Below, piece after piece: positions 11,900-20,990 of a DNA stretch of 64,000 bases. Source of the DNA: Aculops lycopersici (Eukaryota > Arthropoda > Arachnida > Trombidiformes > Eriophyidae). Below the pieces are notes generated by a model. It saw nothing but the letters and a program-made list of their open reading frames with translations, had not been told where the DNA came from and ran no database searches. Positions within the stretch are counted from its first letter, which is position 1; each line of letters opens with the position of its first letter. Location of the stretch: NCBI GenBank assembly GCA_015350385.1, contig WNKI01000002.1, positions 3,846,894 to 3,910,893 on the forward strand. The letters run 5' to 3'. The translations under genes were made by a program, and so were the position numbers.

Positions 11900-12947
11900 G
11901 TTTCATCGAATTCATCGTCAGTCCCAGTCTCGAAATTTGCGGCGACGTTCTCGACCGGGTGCAGTACCAAATGGCCGAGGCCAACACGAGACCCGTGCTG
12001 CCAGCAAGCGCTAAGACTGCATCAATTGTGACATCAACCTCAATGAAGGCAATCACCGCCGGAAGCGATCAAATTCAAGAAAAGGCAGAGTCAGCACCGG
12101 CGGCAGTGTCAGATCAGCAGGCAGGTAGAAAGCTTTCAGGAAGCCAAGTTTCTGTTGGCTCATCCTCCCAGTCGGGCAGTGGCGCTGGTGGTGGAAGCAA
12201 TCTAAACTCCACATCGTCGGGCAGCAGCAGCTCGCAATCGGGAGCTGGCAGCGGTGGCGGCGGCGGCGGCGGTGTGGGAGGCACCTCGTTTGCAAGCTCA
12301 TTCGTCTCCTCGGAGACGCTGACTTCAAATTTGCGCAAAATGATCGTCTCCTCATCAGCCACTTTAGGCCGGAAGTTGACTAACTTGGGCAGCTCTCAGC
12401 AGCAAGCTGGCGGCAAGAATGGTGGTGGTGGTGATCACACATCAATAACGAGCTCAACTAATACAAGCACAAATGCAAACGAGGGGGCGCAAAGTGCTGC
12501 TGCCTCGGCGGCGGCGGCGGCCGCCGCCGAACGAGACTTCGAGGTGCGCCAGGCCAACTATCAGCATCCGGTGATCAGGTGCAACCCAAGCTCGCGGCAA
12601 AAGTCATCAGCTTCTACGGTTTATAGGCAGCAGCAGCAAGGTGACGCGATATCGCAACTTGATAATAAGAGCAGTGGCAGTAGTGGTGTACAACAAGAAC
12701 CTGCTAGCAGCAACGAGCAACTAATGGAGTCGCGTGGGGCTAATAGTAGAGGCGCTGGTGAGGTGTCAGCCAGCAACGAGAGACGAACACATGGTGCACC
12801 TTCGCCGGCTGCTAATAGCACTGATTCCAACCAGCAACAGCAACAACTTCAAACTACAACCTCCATCACTACCACTGCCACTAGTGGCGGCGGAAAACAA
12901 CTTGACCGTCTAGCCGCCCAACCGGGAGATTTGGCTAATGCAAAAAG
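11900..12947 (+). CDS. Pde1c: Pde1 phosphodiesterase, exon 4 of 5 (end of catalytic domain and low-complexity tail)
   Basis: The exon starts with GFIEFIVSPSLEICGD, the last conserved piece of the catalytic domain. About 320 residues of low-complexity sequence follow: Ser/Gly-rich, with a Gly run near 12250-12275, an Ala run near 12500-12530, and Gln and Thr runs near 12830-12880. This tail has no counterpart in mammalian PDE1, and insect PDE1 proteins also carry divergent C-terminal extensions, so it is likely disordered. The acceptor is AACAACAG|GT and the donor AAAAAG|GTGAGT. The frame is open throughout. The tail's function is unknown. Confidence 0.85.
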
Positions 12948-13230
12948 GTGAGTCCACTCAACAACTTATGCTAATAGACCGGGCGAGTTACTTGCTGTCT
13001 CACTTTGACCTCCGCTCCAGTCCCGCTTCAGTCGGCTGGACACTTAGCAGATGGCAAGCCAGTTGGTAGAGGCTCAAGTTGAGGGGTCTTCTGCCCGCTG
13101 AATGAAGCCTTACTTACCCCCAGTTAACATCCCCAGCCAACCAACCAGTAGAACTAACTAGCTTACTGACTAATCAACCACCTGACTTTCTCCCCATCCG
13201 TTCCCGCGTCATGTGCTTCAAACACTCAAG

Positions 13231-13477
13231 AACATCCAATTCAAGCCTCCACTTGGCTGGTCCGGCGACAAGTCGCTCGGCGCCTCCACTGCACTATGTT
13301 AAGATTCAGCGGCCATGGATTAAGTGCTTGGAACGCAACAAGAGGATGTGGCAGGAAAGAGCTCTTGTCGATGCTGAGGCGCGACACGCCAGGGAGAAGC
13401 TCAAGCAAAAAGCAATCCAAGAGGTAGCCACTAGGGAGACGACTGGTGGAGAGGGATCCGATAATAATAACAATTAG
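13231..13477 (+). CDS. Pde1c: Pde1 phosphodiesterase, exon 5 of 5
   Basis: The terminal exon encodes about 81 residues with a conserved helical segment, RPWIKCLERNKRMWQERA. It resembles the C-terminal helix of PDE1 proteins (mammalian form near NNLVDIIQQNKERWKELA), followed by a charged stretch and an Asn run. Two acceptors keep the frame: CACTCAAG|A (exon from 13231) and ATTCAAG|C (exon from 13246). The first follows the pyrimidine tract more closely and is chosen. The stop TAG is at 13475-13477. Confidence 0.75.
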
Positions 13478-13689
13478 TGTGTCTGTGTGATACACCTGCA
13501 GCACCAACTAGGAACAAATTTACTGGCAACTACTAAGACTGATACGGACAATAATTATAATAATAACTACTATAATGATACAACTATAATGATGGCCGCT
13601 TGTTTTTGAGATCCACTTCACAAATAACAGTGATGCCGTAGGAGCTTTTGGTGTTATTTTTAAATAATATTGATTGTTCAAGTTTCAAA

Positions 13690-13702
13690 AATAAATAATA
13701 AA
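13690..13702 (+). terminator. Tandem poly(A) signals of Pde1
   Basis: Two AATAAA hexamers (13690-13695 and 13697-13702) lie about 215 nt after the Pde1 stop, in an AT-rich stretch. They are the only clear signals before the DONSON promoter region. Confidence 0.55.
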
Positions 13703-13811
13703 CCATTAGCATTCAAGATGGTGCTATTAGGTAAAACTAAATATACAAGTTTACCGAGATCAAAGGCGAAATTGGCGAGATCTTTCAGGATTTACACTTC
13801 ATTCGTTCACA

Positions 13812-13967
13812 TTTTGGCGGCCCGCCGAATCGATTTATTTCAGCCACTGGCCACCTAGTGTCGCCTCGGTTGTGCGCGCCTAAAAATTTACGCACTAATT
13901 CTGTTGAAATTCCCTAGTAATTGTTTGTGAATTTGCTCTATTAGTGCGCAACGAAAAGTTTTGGCGC
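13812..13967. promoter_or_regulatory. Two E2F-like motifs upstream of DONSON
   Basis: TTTTGGCGG at 13812-13820 and TTTTGGCGC at 13959-13967 match the E2F consensus (TTTSSCGC class). They lie between the Pde1 poly(A) signals and the DONSON start, about 530 and 380 bp upstream of the ATG. Drosophila humpty dumpty, the DONSON homologue, is reported to be E2F-dependent, so the position is suggestive. The same octamer also occurs in places with no promoter (10764, 53608), so chance is possible. Confidence 0.35.
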
Positions 13968-14345
13968 ATTTTAAACGGACGCTAGCACACAACTTGCAGC
14001 TGGCATGCTGCTCAATGGGCACCAGCGACCGTTTGTCTCCTCTTCCTGATGCTTTCGGTTAGTTCGTGCGTCAGTTGGCCGCCAACTGAGAGACTTTGTG
14101 AACTTGTGTTTTGGTTCACATCTTGCGGCTGCAAACTTTGAGTGGAAATTTCCATTGCAATTTTGCTGCAATCGGCACGAAGCTACGCTATGTATCCTGG
14201 TTCAGCCTCATTCTTACCCTCTCTCCTCACCTGACCATACGAGCACCTTAGAGATTATTATAACCAAATTCAAAATTATATTGATAGCGCAAATGCATCA
14301 CAATCTAACGAGGTGACATTCATTGAGTTTATTATATCTAAAAGC

Positions 14346-16014
14346 ATGTCAAGCCAAACAACTCCATCCAAGTTCTTGAACCCCGCCAATTTGTTCAAGA
14401 ATAGACGGCGGCCAAGTGGCCAGATCATCGAATCGCCTCTTAGATGTGTAAATGATTTCAATTCACCAGCTAAGAAGCTACCCACAGTCTTAAAGAATCC
14501 CTTTAGTGCTGTCAAACGAAGACTAGACCTACAGTCGCCGAGGAAAAGTGGATTCATTGACTTCAACGAAGATGCAAACCTAGACGCACCTCCGCCTCCC
14601 AAGAAGGTTCAGAAGCGAGAATCATGTTTTCGCAACGACTGGACACTTAGGACGAGGATGAAGATTAAATTTGACACTCAATGTAATAACTGGGACAAGG
14701 ATTCGTCTACCACTCATCGAAGAATAAGTGCTGGAGTTTATTGCGAGGAGTCGCCTTGCAAGGCGAATGACAACAGCATCTCAATTGAGGCCATCAAAAA
14801 TGTAGCCACTGTCTATCAGCATCCTTACTTAGCGTGGCTACCACTCTTCCCACGTGTTGAACAAGAGGAGGGTGGGAAGACAACCAAGAATCCAATTCCG
14901 TTGAGTGAACCAAAGGTCGCCACAAAAATGTTGGAGGATTGGTGCGAGAGTTTCGACGATCTAATCAACTTGTTGATTCGGGGAAGATGTCCATACTTCT
15001 ACCTCTGCTCACACACAATCAACATACTATTCAAATCTATCCCTTCGTCAAATCCAAGAAGGCCCACCGTACAAGCATTTATCTCACCGTTTCAATATGC
15101 AATGGGCTTATCTTTGACCAATTTGGGAGTTGAATTCACGGATTGTGAGCTGAGCAAAAGCAATTCCTCGTCAAATCTATGTAACACAACAACAACAATT
15201 GATTCTGCCTCGCAACATTCATTTGGATCAAATTCTCAAACTGTAAATACTAATCAAGGATCGCAGAGCTCAAAAGCAGTTCAAAGCTCGCAGGCCACAA
15301 CTTCAAATACCAATAGCAAATACACGCCGTCAAATGATAGCGGAAATGTCAATGACGAAGAGTCGGACGATGACTGGTTTTATAAGAAATCCAAGGACGA
15401 ACCTGACGATCATGAGGCAACATTAGATACCCTCGGCCTATCTATCCAGGGTCTTGAGGCAAATTGGGTAACGAAGCGCGCCGGCTTCGCTGAATCTGAG
15501 GATTCACTCAAGCCAACTAGAAAGCTTCCTCTAGTCAAGATTGAGGGCACTAAGAACGTATTGAAACTTGTTGAATATTTGCAAACAAATAACCCTTACA
15601 CAATAAGCAAAATTGGGAAGTTCGCTTTCATTCCACCTACATTATTGGCACCCCGTGAGTTTAGACTCTGTACACCTCATTATCCGGATGTTGTGCTGAG
15701 TAAAAACATGATTGAAAATTTACCTCCCCATAAGAGAAAGCAATCTTCGCCCAAAAAACATCAAACTTACACAACACCAAAAAAGAATAGGCTGGCTCCA
15801 GGAAGAAAAGAGATCTTCAAGACACCTGACAAGGCGCCAAGCGATATATTGAACAAGAAACAGCAGACGGAAGTAGTTGGACCGACTTTTGTTGAATTAA
15901 AGGGAACCATATTGCCAACAATATGTATTCAGTTGCACAAGTTGTTATCAACAAGCGAGAATGCTAATAATCACTCGTGCTCATGCAAACAATTGGACTC
16001 TTCGCAATCATTTG
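14346..16014 (+). CDS. Donson: DONSON / humpty dumpty replication protein, exon 1 of 2
   Basis: DONSON is a replisome-associated nuclear protein needed for CMG helicase assembly and fork stability; the fly homologue is humpty dumpty. With exon 2 this model gives about 593 residues (human DONSON has 566). Family blocks in order: NPFSAVKRR (51-59; human NPFARLDNR), DWTLRTRMKIKF (98-109; human DWSLKTRLLF), QHPYLAWLPLFPR (158-170), CPYFYLCSHTINILFK (215-230), AFISPFQYAM (244-253), LGVEFTDCEL (260-269), an acidic Ser-rich loop, and FAFIPPTLLAPREFR. The frame is open upstream to a GTG at 14313, but the first ATG, 14346, is used. A Lys/Arg-rich stretch (PHKRKQSSPKKH) suggests nuclear localisation. 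The donor TTTG|GTAACT is at 16015. Confidence 0.92.
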
Positions 16015-16060
16015 GTAACTTACCGTTCCATTTGATTTGACAAAACTAACCGTAGGATAG

Positions 16061-16173
16061 CGAATGTCTGCACCCAAATATCTCAAGTTTTAGTTATACA
16101 TCTCATCACTGAACGAATTTTAATAGAACTAAATCAATTACCCCTAAGACATATTTGTTTAAGAAATCCTTAG
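16061..16173 (+). CDS. Donson: DONSON, terminal exon 2 of 2
   Basis: Reading through the donor at 16015 meets a stop at 16038-16040 and loses the conserved C-terminus. Removing a 46-nt intron (16015-16060, branch-like CTAAC at 16046-16050, acceptor GGATAG) joins TTT G to CG AAT GTC. The new end, ANVCTQISQVLVIHLITERI followed by LIELNQLPLRHICLRNP, lines up with the human end: FNICLQMDKVL, then TLEQLSQIPL and SSLRNVVLRD. An alternative AG five bases earlier gives an immediate stop. The match of NVCTQISQVL to NICLQMDKVL makes this join convincing. The stop TAG is at 16171-16173. Confidence 0.82.
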
Positions 16174-16176
16174 TAT

Positions 16177-16182
16177 TTTATT
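16177..16182 (-). terminator. Poly(A) signal of the DM4/12-like gene
   Basis: TTTATT on the plus strand reads AATAAA on the minus strand, 50 nt beyond the stop of the 310-residue gene. It lies 4 nt past the DONSON stop, so the two convergent genes probably overlap in their 3' untranslated regions. Confidence 0.5.
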
Positions 16183-16231
16183 CTTTATCTTATTGTATCC
16201 AGATTCGATGCCAATGATTGAATAGATGAAT

Positions 16232-17164
16232 TCAGAAGCGAGAACTTGGCGTCAATGACTGATACTTGTTAGATTCTTTCGGGTTAGAATGAGAACCGAA
16301 TGCGTGTCTCTTGGTGTGGTTTTGACGACCCCAACGAGACATTACCATGTTGCTCAACATATTTCCAATGCAGCTACCGGAGTTCTCGGATTCAACTCCA
16401 ATGTGGGTGCAGTTTTGATGAACGAAGCCGGCCAAGAAAGCTTTCGAGTACTTATTGTCACGGTATCTCTGTCTCGAGAAGTTTTCGCTCGCAAACTGGG
16501 CCGCAGTCTCAGCCGTCTGCGGGAAAGTGCAACGTAGAACCTCGCCTATTTGACACAGGGATCTCTCTCTACATGAACTATCGTGTAGTCCAATTTTGGA
16601 CAAAGCATCTGGCGATCCAATGATACTCAGTATAGTCCGACCGGAAATACCGTTGCTCAGGAATCTATCGAGATTAAACAAGTGGCTAGGATCATGCCAT
16701 GCATACTCTAGCTGCTCGTAGGCTCCAGGGAAGAAGAAGATCGAGGCAATGACGGCGGTTATGGCCACGGAGATAGCCTTGACCAGCTTGATCAAAGTTG
16801 ACGGCTTCGAGAGCATGTAGCCAATGTCACTCATTACATCCATAGCTAAGTCGAGCTCTACATGATTAGATAGAGCCGTTTGTGCCAACGCAAATCTAGC
16901 GGAAGTTTGGATGAGCGACTTGTATGGCTCCGCCAGTTGGATTCTAGCCTCAACAGTTTCATCTGAACCCTGACTAAAATCGTAAGTTGGACCTCTAGTT
17001 TGGAAATATGCATCTTGTTGCTGCTTCTTTTCATGATTATGATTGTTTGCTGTATATCTTGACTCTTGAACTCTAGGCTCAGGCTGAGTGCTGACTCCAT
17101 CGAGAACCACCAAGACAGTGGCTAGAGCGGCGGCCAAAACCGCAATTCTTGAGCTAAACCTCAT
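16232..17164 (-). CDS. Secreted/membrane protein with DM4/12-like cysteine motif
   Basis: A single-exon frame of 310 residues with a clear N-terminal signal peptide (MRFSSRIAVLAAALATVLVV, cleavage probably near residue 25). A His/Gln-rich spacer (39-60), a long helical region and a hydrophobic segment LVKAISVAITAVIASIFFFP (127-146) follow; the last could be a transmembrane helix. The C-terminal part has SSCRERSLCQIGEVL (196-210) plus Cys212, Cys252 and Cys265. The spacing CxxxRxxC is reminiscent of the arthropod DM4/12 family (secreted, function unknown), but the match is short and I give it low weight. Two N-glycosylation sequons (NFS, NCT) lie near residues 228 and 251. The ATG at 17164 starts the hydrophobic leader directly. 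It converges with DONSON. Confidence 0.75.
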   Translation of the reverse strand: MRFSSRIAVLAAALATVLVVLDGVSTQPEPRVQESRYTANNHNHEKKQQQDAYFQTRGPTYDFSQGSDETVEARIQLAEPYKSLIQTSARFALAQTALSNHVELDLAMDVMSDIGYMLSKPSTLIKLVKAISVAITAVIASIFFFPGAYEQLEYAWHDPSHLFNLDRFLSNGISGRTILSIIGSPDALSKIGLHDSSCRERSLCQIGEVLRCTFPQTAETAAQFASENFSRQRYRDNKYSKAFLAGFVHQNCTHIGVESENSGSCIGNMLSNMVMSRWGRQNHTKRHAFGSHSNPKESNKYQSLTPSSRF

Positions 17165-18053
17165 TCTTTCAACTATTACTAACTTCCGGTAAGAAAAACT
17201 CCCTCTCCCTTACACTCTCTTTCACTCACTCGAGATGTAAACTCGAAATGAAGTCCTCAATCCGAAGAGCAAAAACTCTTATACCAAAAGTCCATCTCCA
17301 GAGGTAAAATCCGAAATTTCTTTGATAAGCACCTCAAAAGTGGCAAACTTGTCAGGGGCCATAAAATTTCGGTAGAGGGTTGGAACTGAAATGAGATGAG
17401 AGTGAGTAATTATAGAATGCAGAATCGGAGGCCGCTCACCTGTTATCTCTATCGACCTAATTGGGCGTGCGTCGTGCGACTCGCGGCAAACTCTTCAGGT
17501 AAACTTACCGTTCACGTGTTGCTTTGCTTTTGGTCACTCAGTCTACCTTTCGTTTCGACTCATTATCGGTCGCTGGCATCGGCATCGCGCCGGCCAAAAC
17601 CAATTGGAAGCAAGCTGATAAGTTTGGATAACAAGAAGGAAACTGCAAACTTCTCGATGCCATTTCTTATCTCTGCAGCATATCAAAGAATTGCTAGAAT
17701 TCTCTGGAAATAAGGTTTTCGATCGGAAGAAAATCATCATTGGACTTGATATGGCAGTGAGAATAGTTACAGGAGAGATTCCTTGCTTAAAATAGAGGAA
17801 GGTACAGAGGAGTACCTCTGCAGTGAGATTAGGTTACTCTCGCTCAAATATTAAAGGACCGCTGCGAAACCCAGCGTCGCACGTTGTCTGTGTTGAACGG
17901 GTTTACGCGCGCTTCTCGTTCTTTGTTGTCACGTTTCGTAGGAGGCCAATTGTGAATCAGTGTTAGGCCGCGACAAGGGTGTCTGTCGTAGTTTAAGGTT
18001 CAACATATCAAGACGACTCTACTATTAACAAAGATACGAGTGCTGATTATAGT
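17165..18053. other. Intergenic DNA, 5' flank of the DM4/12-like gene
   Basis: No coding sequence recognised. Short frames here start at non-ATG codons or have no family match. From about 17840 the sequence changes character and may already belong to the neighbouring transposon fragment. Confidence 0.5.
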
Positions 18054-18403
18054 TTATTCTATGTTATTCGTTTTTGATACAATGTCTATTACGCGGTTGC
18101 GGCTTGGCGTACACTGCCTATATGGAATGCAGGTAGGCGTGTCTCGGTACGATGACCGACCGCTCAGTTCGTGTTGATGCAGCAGAAACGCTCTCCAACA
18201 TATCAAATATTCTTTCGGTGAAACAAACTGCTCAAAGTCGGTAAATTTCTTAAGATATCTTGTTAAAGTTGCTTCACATATATTTAAGTCTAATCTTGAT
18301 AAAATTTCTTGCTTGTTGTCTGTATTATTCAATTTTACACAGTGAATTATCTCACTTATCTCTTCTGTTGCCAACTCGGTCCTTCGTTTGTTTGGCTTCC
18401 TTT
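18054..18403 (-). pseudogene. Tc1/mariner-like transposase fragment, second helix-turn-helix
   Basis: On the minus strand the frame, read from 18403, gives a basic linker (KPNKRRTE), then a segment with HTH spacing: ATEEISEIIHCVKLNN and LNICEATLTRYLKKF. This is the arrangement of the second half of the paired-like DNA-binding domain of Tc1/mariner transposases, which follows a GRPR-type linker. The first half lies just upstream on the same strand (18595-18768). A splice-acceptor-like CTGCTAACAG precedes the frame. After the HTH comes about 55 residues with no visible DDE catalytic core, then a stop. It is probably a degenerate or truncated element; a host HTH protein is the alternative. Confidence 0.4.
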
Positions 18404-18594
18404 CTGTTAGCAGCTAGTGAACGAGAAAGCGGAGTCAGTACTATGACTCCGCGTCTCCGCGCCTCCGACTCTCGCTCGCGTGATGGGGGAATCCCCATCG
18501 TCTGAGACGAGTAGGGATGTTACCCATCACGCTTCCATTCTGGGGTATATAGAGACGCCAATCTTAATCAATAAACTTGCATTTTATCTTTCAG

Positions 18595-18768
18595 TTAAAA
18601 GTACTTTAGTTTAAACTGTCGCCACTCCTTATCCCAAGTCGCTAGCCAGCGCTTTATAATTCTGGGGCTCACCCCATACTTCGCCGCTAGCTCCTTGGGA
18701 CTCATAGTTTTGCGAAGCTCGATGACCTCGGTCATCTTGGTGCGAGTGAGCTTGTGGGAGGTTCGCAT
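18595..18768 (-). pseudogene. Tc1/mariner-like transposase fragment, first helix-turn-helix
   Basis: An ATG-started frame of 57 codons. It reads MRTSHKLTRTKMTEVIELRK, then SPKELAAKYGVSPRIIKRWL, then WDKEWRQF. The second piece is a textbook HTH, the form seen at the N-terminus of Tc1/pogo/IS630-type transposases (S..EIA...GVS...V.RW). It lies about 190 bp upstream, in transcription direction, of the second HTH fragment. The two may be halves of one paired-like domain separated by an intron or a lesion. No catalytic domain remains in the window. Confidence 0.45.
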
Positions 18769-19019
18769 AGCGCCGGAAGTGACGAGAAAGAGAAAGAGAG
18801 AGAGAGAAATATTGTAGAAATATCAATTAAATATGCACCCGTAGGGGGCGACCACGCAACAAGGTATCACATCCTAATTGACACCTAATTCGGTTGATGT
18901 GTGAACGAGTTATTTATTTAAAGTTGGCGCTTACCTGAGCGATATGCGACGAGTGGACAAAATAAAAGAATCCTACTGTAGCATTGAGCAAAGTCCTTGC
19001 GATTTGGATTGTCGTCTGC
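18769..19019. other. Spacer between transposon fragments
   Basis: Contains a CT/GA microsatellite on 18784-18808 and otherwise AT-rich sequence with no recognisable feature. Confidence 0.5.
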
Positions 19020-19309
19020 GGCTGAAGTTCAGTATTGCCCCACTCGATTTGAGCGACCAAACTTACAGGATAGTATAATTAGACAAAAATAAGCATAATA
19101 GAGGTGGTCCGGAAATGCGGAAACTTCCTGTTCCGGTTTTAGAAAAAAAACACTCAAATAGGCATTTTAAGGGTCAAATAGTATCATATCGAGCATGCTG
19201 ATCATCGTGAGAGCAATAATAAAACCCGTCTTACGACAATCAAAATTAAATTATACTATACTGTAAGTTTGGTCGCTCAAATCGAGTGGGGCAATACTGA
19301 ACTTCAGCC
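19020..19309. mobile_element. MITE-like element with ~50-bp terminal inverted repeats (copy A)
   Basis: The left end GGCTGAAGTTCAGTATTGCC (19020-19039) continues into CCCACTCGATTTGAGCGACC, then AAACTTACAG. The same sequence recurs in reverse complement at about 19258-19309, ending GAACTTCAGCC. The arms are nearly identical over about 50 bp. The 290-bp body has no open frame, as expected of a non-autonomous DNA transposon. No obvious target-site duplication is visible next to the outermost bases. A diverged partial copy lies at 20991-21191. Confidence 0.75.
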
Positions 19310-19702
19310 AGTGGCTTGTGTAGCGGTGGCATCGAAGCAATCTGGGTGAAAAAGTTTGCCAGAAATGTAGAGAAATCGCTGTTTTTGGCTTCTTTTGCCG
19401 CTGTTAACAGAGCGAATGAGCGTGATGCTACGCAGTTTGGCGCTTGGTTGGCGAACTTTGGCCTCTATCTCTTGTTGAGTTGGCTAGTGAGCCGCCGTCG
19501 CTTGTTGTTGCTGCCGCTGATGGGCAACTTGAAGTTGTCAAGCGATTGATTGGAGCGCTAGTATTGAGCTACGGCTCGTTATAATGCTGCTGTTTGTGGG
19601 CTCGCGTTCACCTTGGTTGCTGTTGATACACGAACTTGCGTATCGTGCAAGAGGCTGATTGCAGGATTGCAGCAATGAGTTTAAGCAAAAGAAAAGTAGA
19701 AC

Positions 19703-19945
19703 TCACATTTGATTGAGTTCTTGTGTTGAATTGGATGGCCCTGCTGCGGTTTCTCTTGTTGGATGAGCGTTTTTGGCTTCTTTTGGTAAAGTTATCGCTC
19801 GCATGGAAATACATCTTGGTTGTTTTGCACTCGATTTCTCGTAGTTGTTTAATTCGCAGAAAAGTTGATTTACTTGAGATTCAATAGCGTTAGCTACGCT
19901 TGCTATGGCGGCTAGTATGACTGCGATTACTTGATTTGTGTTCAT
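19703..19945 (-). CDS. Small ORF, 80 residues, in the transposon island
   Basis: ATG-started; opens with a hydrophobic stretch MNTNQVIAVILAAIASVANA that could be a signal peptide, then a charged region with three cysteines or fewer and no known motif. It lies on the strand of the copia fragment, and downstream of it, so it is not in the usual position of a gag gene. I do not recognise it. It could be part of an unrelated element or chance. Confidence 0.25.
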   Translation of the reverse strand: MNTNQVIAVILAAIASVANAIESQVNQLFCELNNYEKSSAKQPRCISMRAITLPKEAKNAHPTRETAAGPSNSTQELNQM

Positions 19946-19978
19946 TTTGCTGCTCTTTTTGGTCTTACTCCTGAGAGT

Positions 19979-20140
19979 TCATTGGTGGATTCCACTGGCA
20001 ATCAATGCAATAGTCTGACAATGAGTCTTCGAAGTAAACTGTGACTTGTTTGATAGATCTTCGCAGTATTTGGCATGAGCTTTCTTGCATTGGGAGCAGA
20101 TGTAGTACGATTTTGCTGCTTCTACCTTCTGAATACAGGG
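19979..20140 (-). pseudogene. Cysteine/histidine-rich ORF fragment
   Basis: The frame gives PCIQKVEAAKSYYICSQCKK, then AHAKYCEDLSNKSQ, with a CxxC...H...C arrangement like a small zinc finger. An in-frame TAG at 20141-20143 separates it from an upstream MGLQTIKF. A second frame overlapping its end has YCIDCQWNPP, another CxxC pair, suggesting a frameshift. It may be a decayed zinc-binding protein of an element; the family is unknown. Confidence 0.25.
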
Positions 20141-20286
20141 CTAGAACTTGATGGTTTGCAGGCCCATTTTGTTCGCTCTTTCGTTGATTGCTGTTATCTT
20201 CGATTATTCATTGATTGTTTGATTGTTATTTGAGAACATTCCCTTGCTACCATGTTAATAAAACTAAAGGAAAGGTGAAAATAAAC

Positions 20287-20968
20287 TTACAAGTCACACC
20301 CAGCGTTGTACTCGGCTTCAGTGGACGATAAGGTCACAGACTTTTGTTTCCTCGAGCGCCACGTAATAAGATTATTAGCAAACTTCACTATGTATCCAGT
20401 AGTCGACCTCGTCTCTGGGTCATTCGCATGATCCGCATCTGAGTACCCAACTATGTCAGATGTGGCACCCTTGGTAAACATTAATCCGAGGTTCTTTGTT
20501 CCCTTCAAGTAACGCATTATTCTCTTAATTTTCTCAAAGTTGGGTTTGCACTCCGAGCTTTGACTTGCAACGCTTACTGCATGGCAAATGTCCGGCCTAG
20601 AGCCCAAGGCAAGGTAGAGTAATGAGCCAATTGCTGCTTTGCAAGGAACGAACTCACCATCTCTAACGGGAACATTACCAACTTCCTCTGGGGTTACACA
20701 TGGATTTGCCTCAGCTAATCCCATGTTTTTTAATAGCTCATCCATGTATTGCTCTTGGTCAATAGTCATTGAATCACTCGTACGTCGAATCCTCAGTCCC
20801 AAGAAACTCTTCAACTCCATTGTTGTGTATTTGAAATTCTTCTCGATCTCACTCCTCAATTTGTTTAATGTCACTTTACTTTTTCCCGCGGCTATGGCGT
20901 CATCAACGTATATGATTACAAATAAAGACTTGTCATCGTCATAGTAAAAACCAACGAGAAATAAACTT
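20287..20968 (-). mobile_element. Ty1/copia retrotransposon fragment (reverse transcriptase end and RNase H)
   Basis: One uninterrupted frame on the minus strand. It enters at the polymerase active site (FVIIYVDDAIAAG, the YVDD box) and continues through the copia-type thumb (LKSFLGLRI, GLAEANPCVTP, AIGSLLYLALGSRPDI, LKGTKNLGL). It ends in RNase H (GYSDADHANDPETRSTTGYI, SSTEAEYNAG). Upstream the frame closes at a TAA just before 20968. The fingers, integrase, protease, gag and both LTRs are missing, so the fragment cannot move by itself. It stops at a sequence reading CTT|GTAAGT on the minus strand. Flanking MITE-like copies at 19020 and 20991 are a separate family. Confidence 0.85.
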
Positions 20969-20990
20969 TAGTCGATGTTCGGGTGTTCTT

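Noticed and set aside
14313..14345. N-terminal extension of DONSON
   Set aside because: The upstream start is GTG; the first ATG is 14346 and the extra residues are not conserved in the family.
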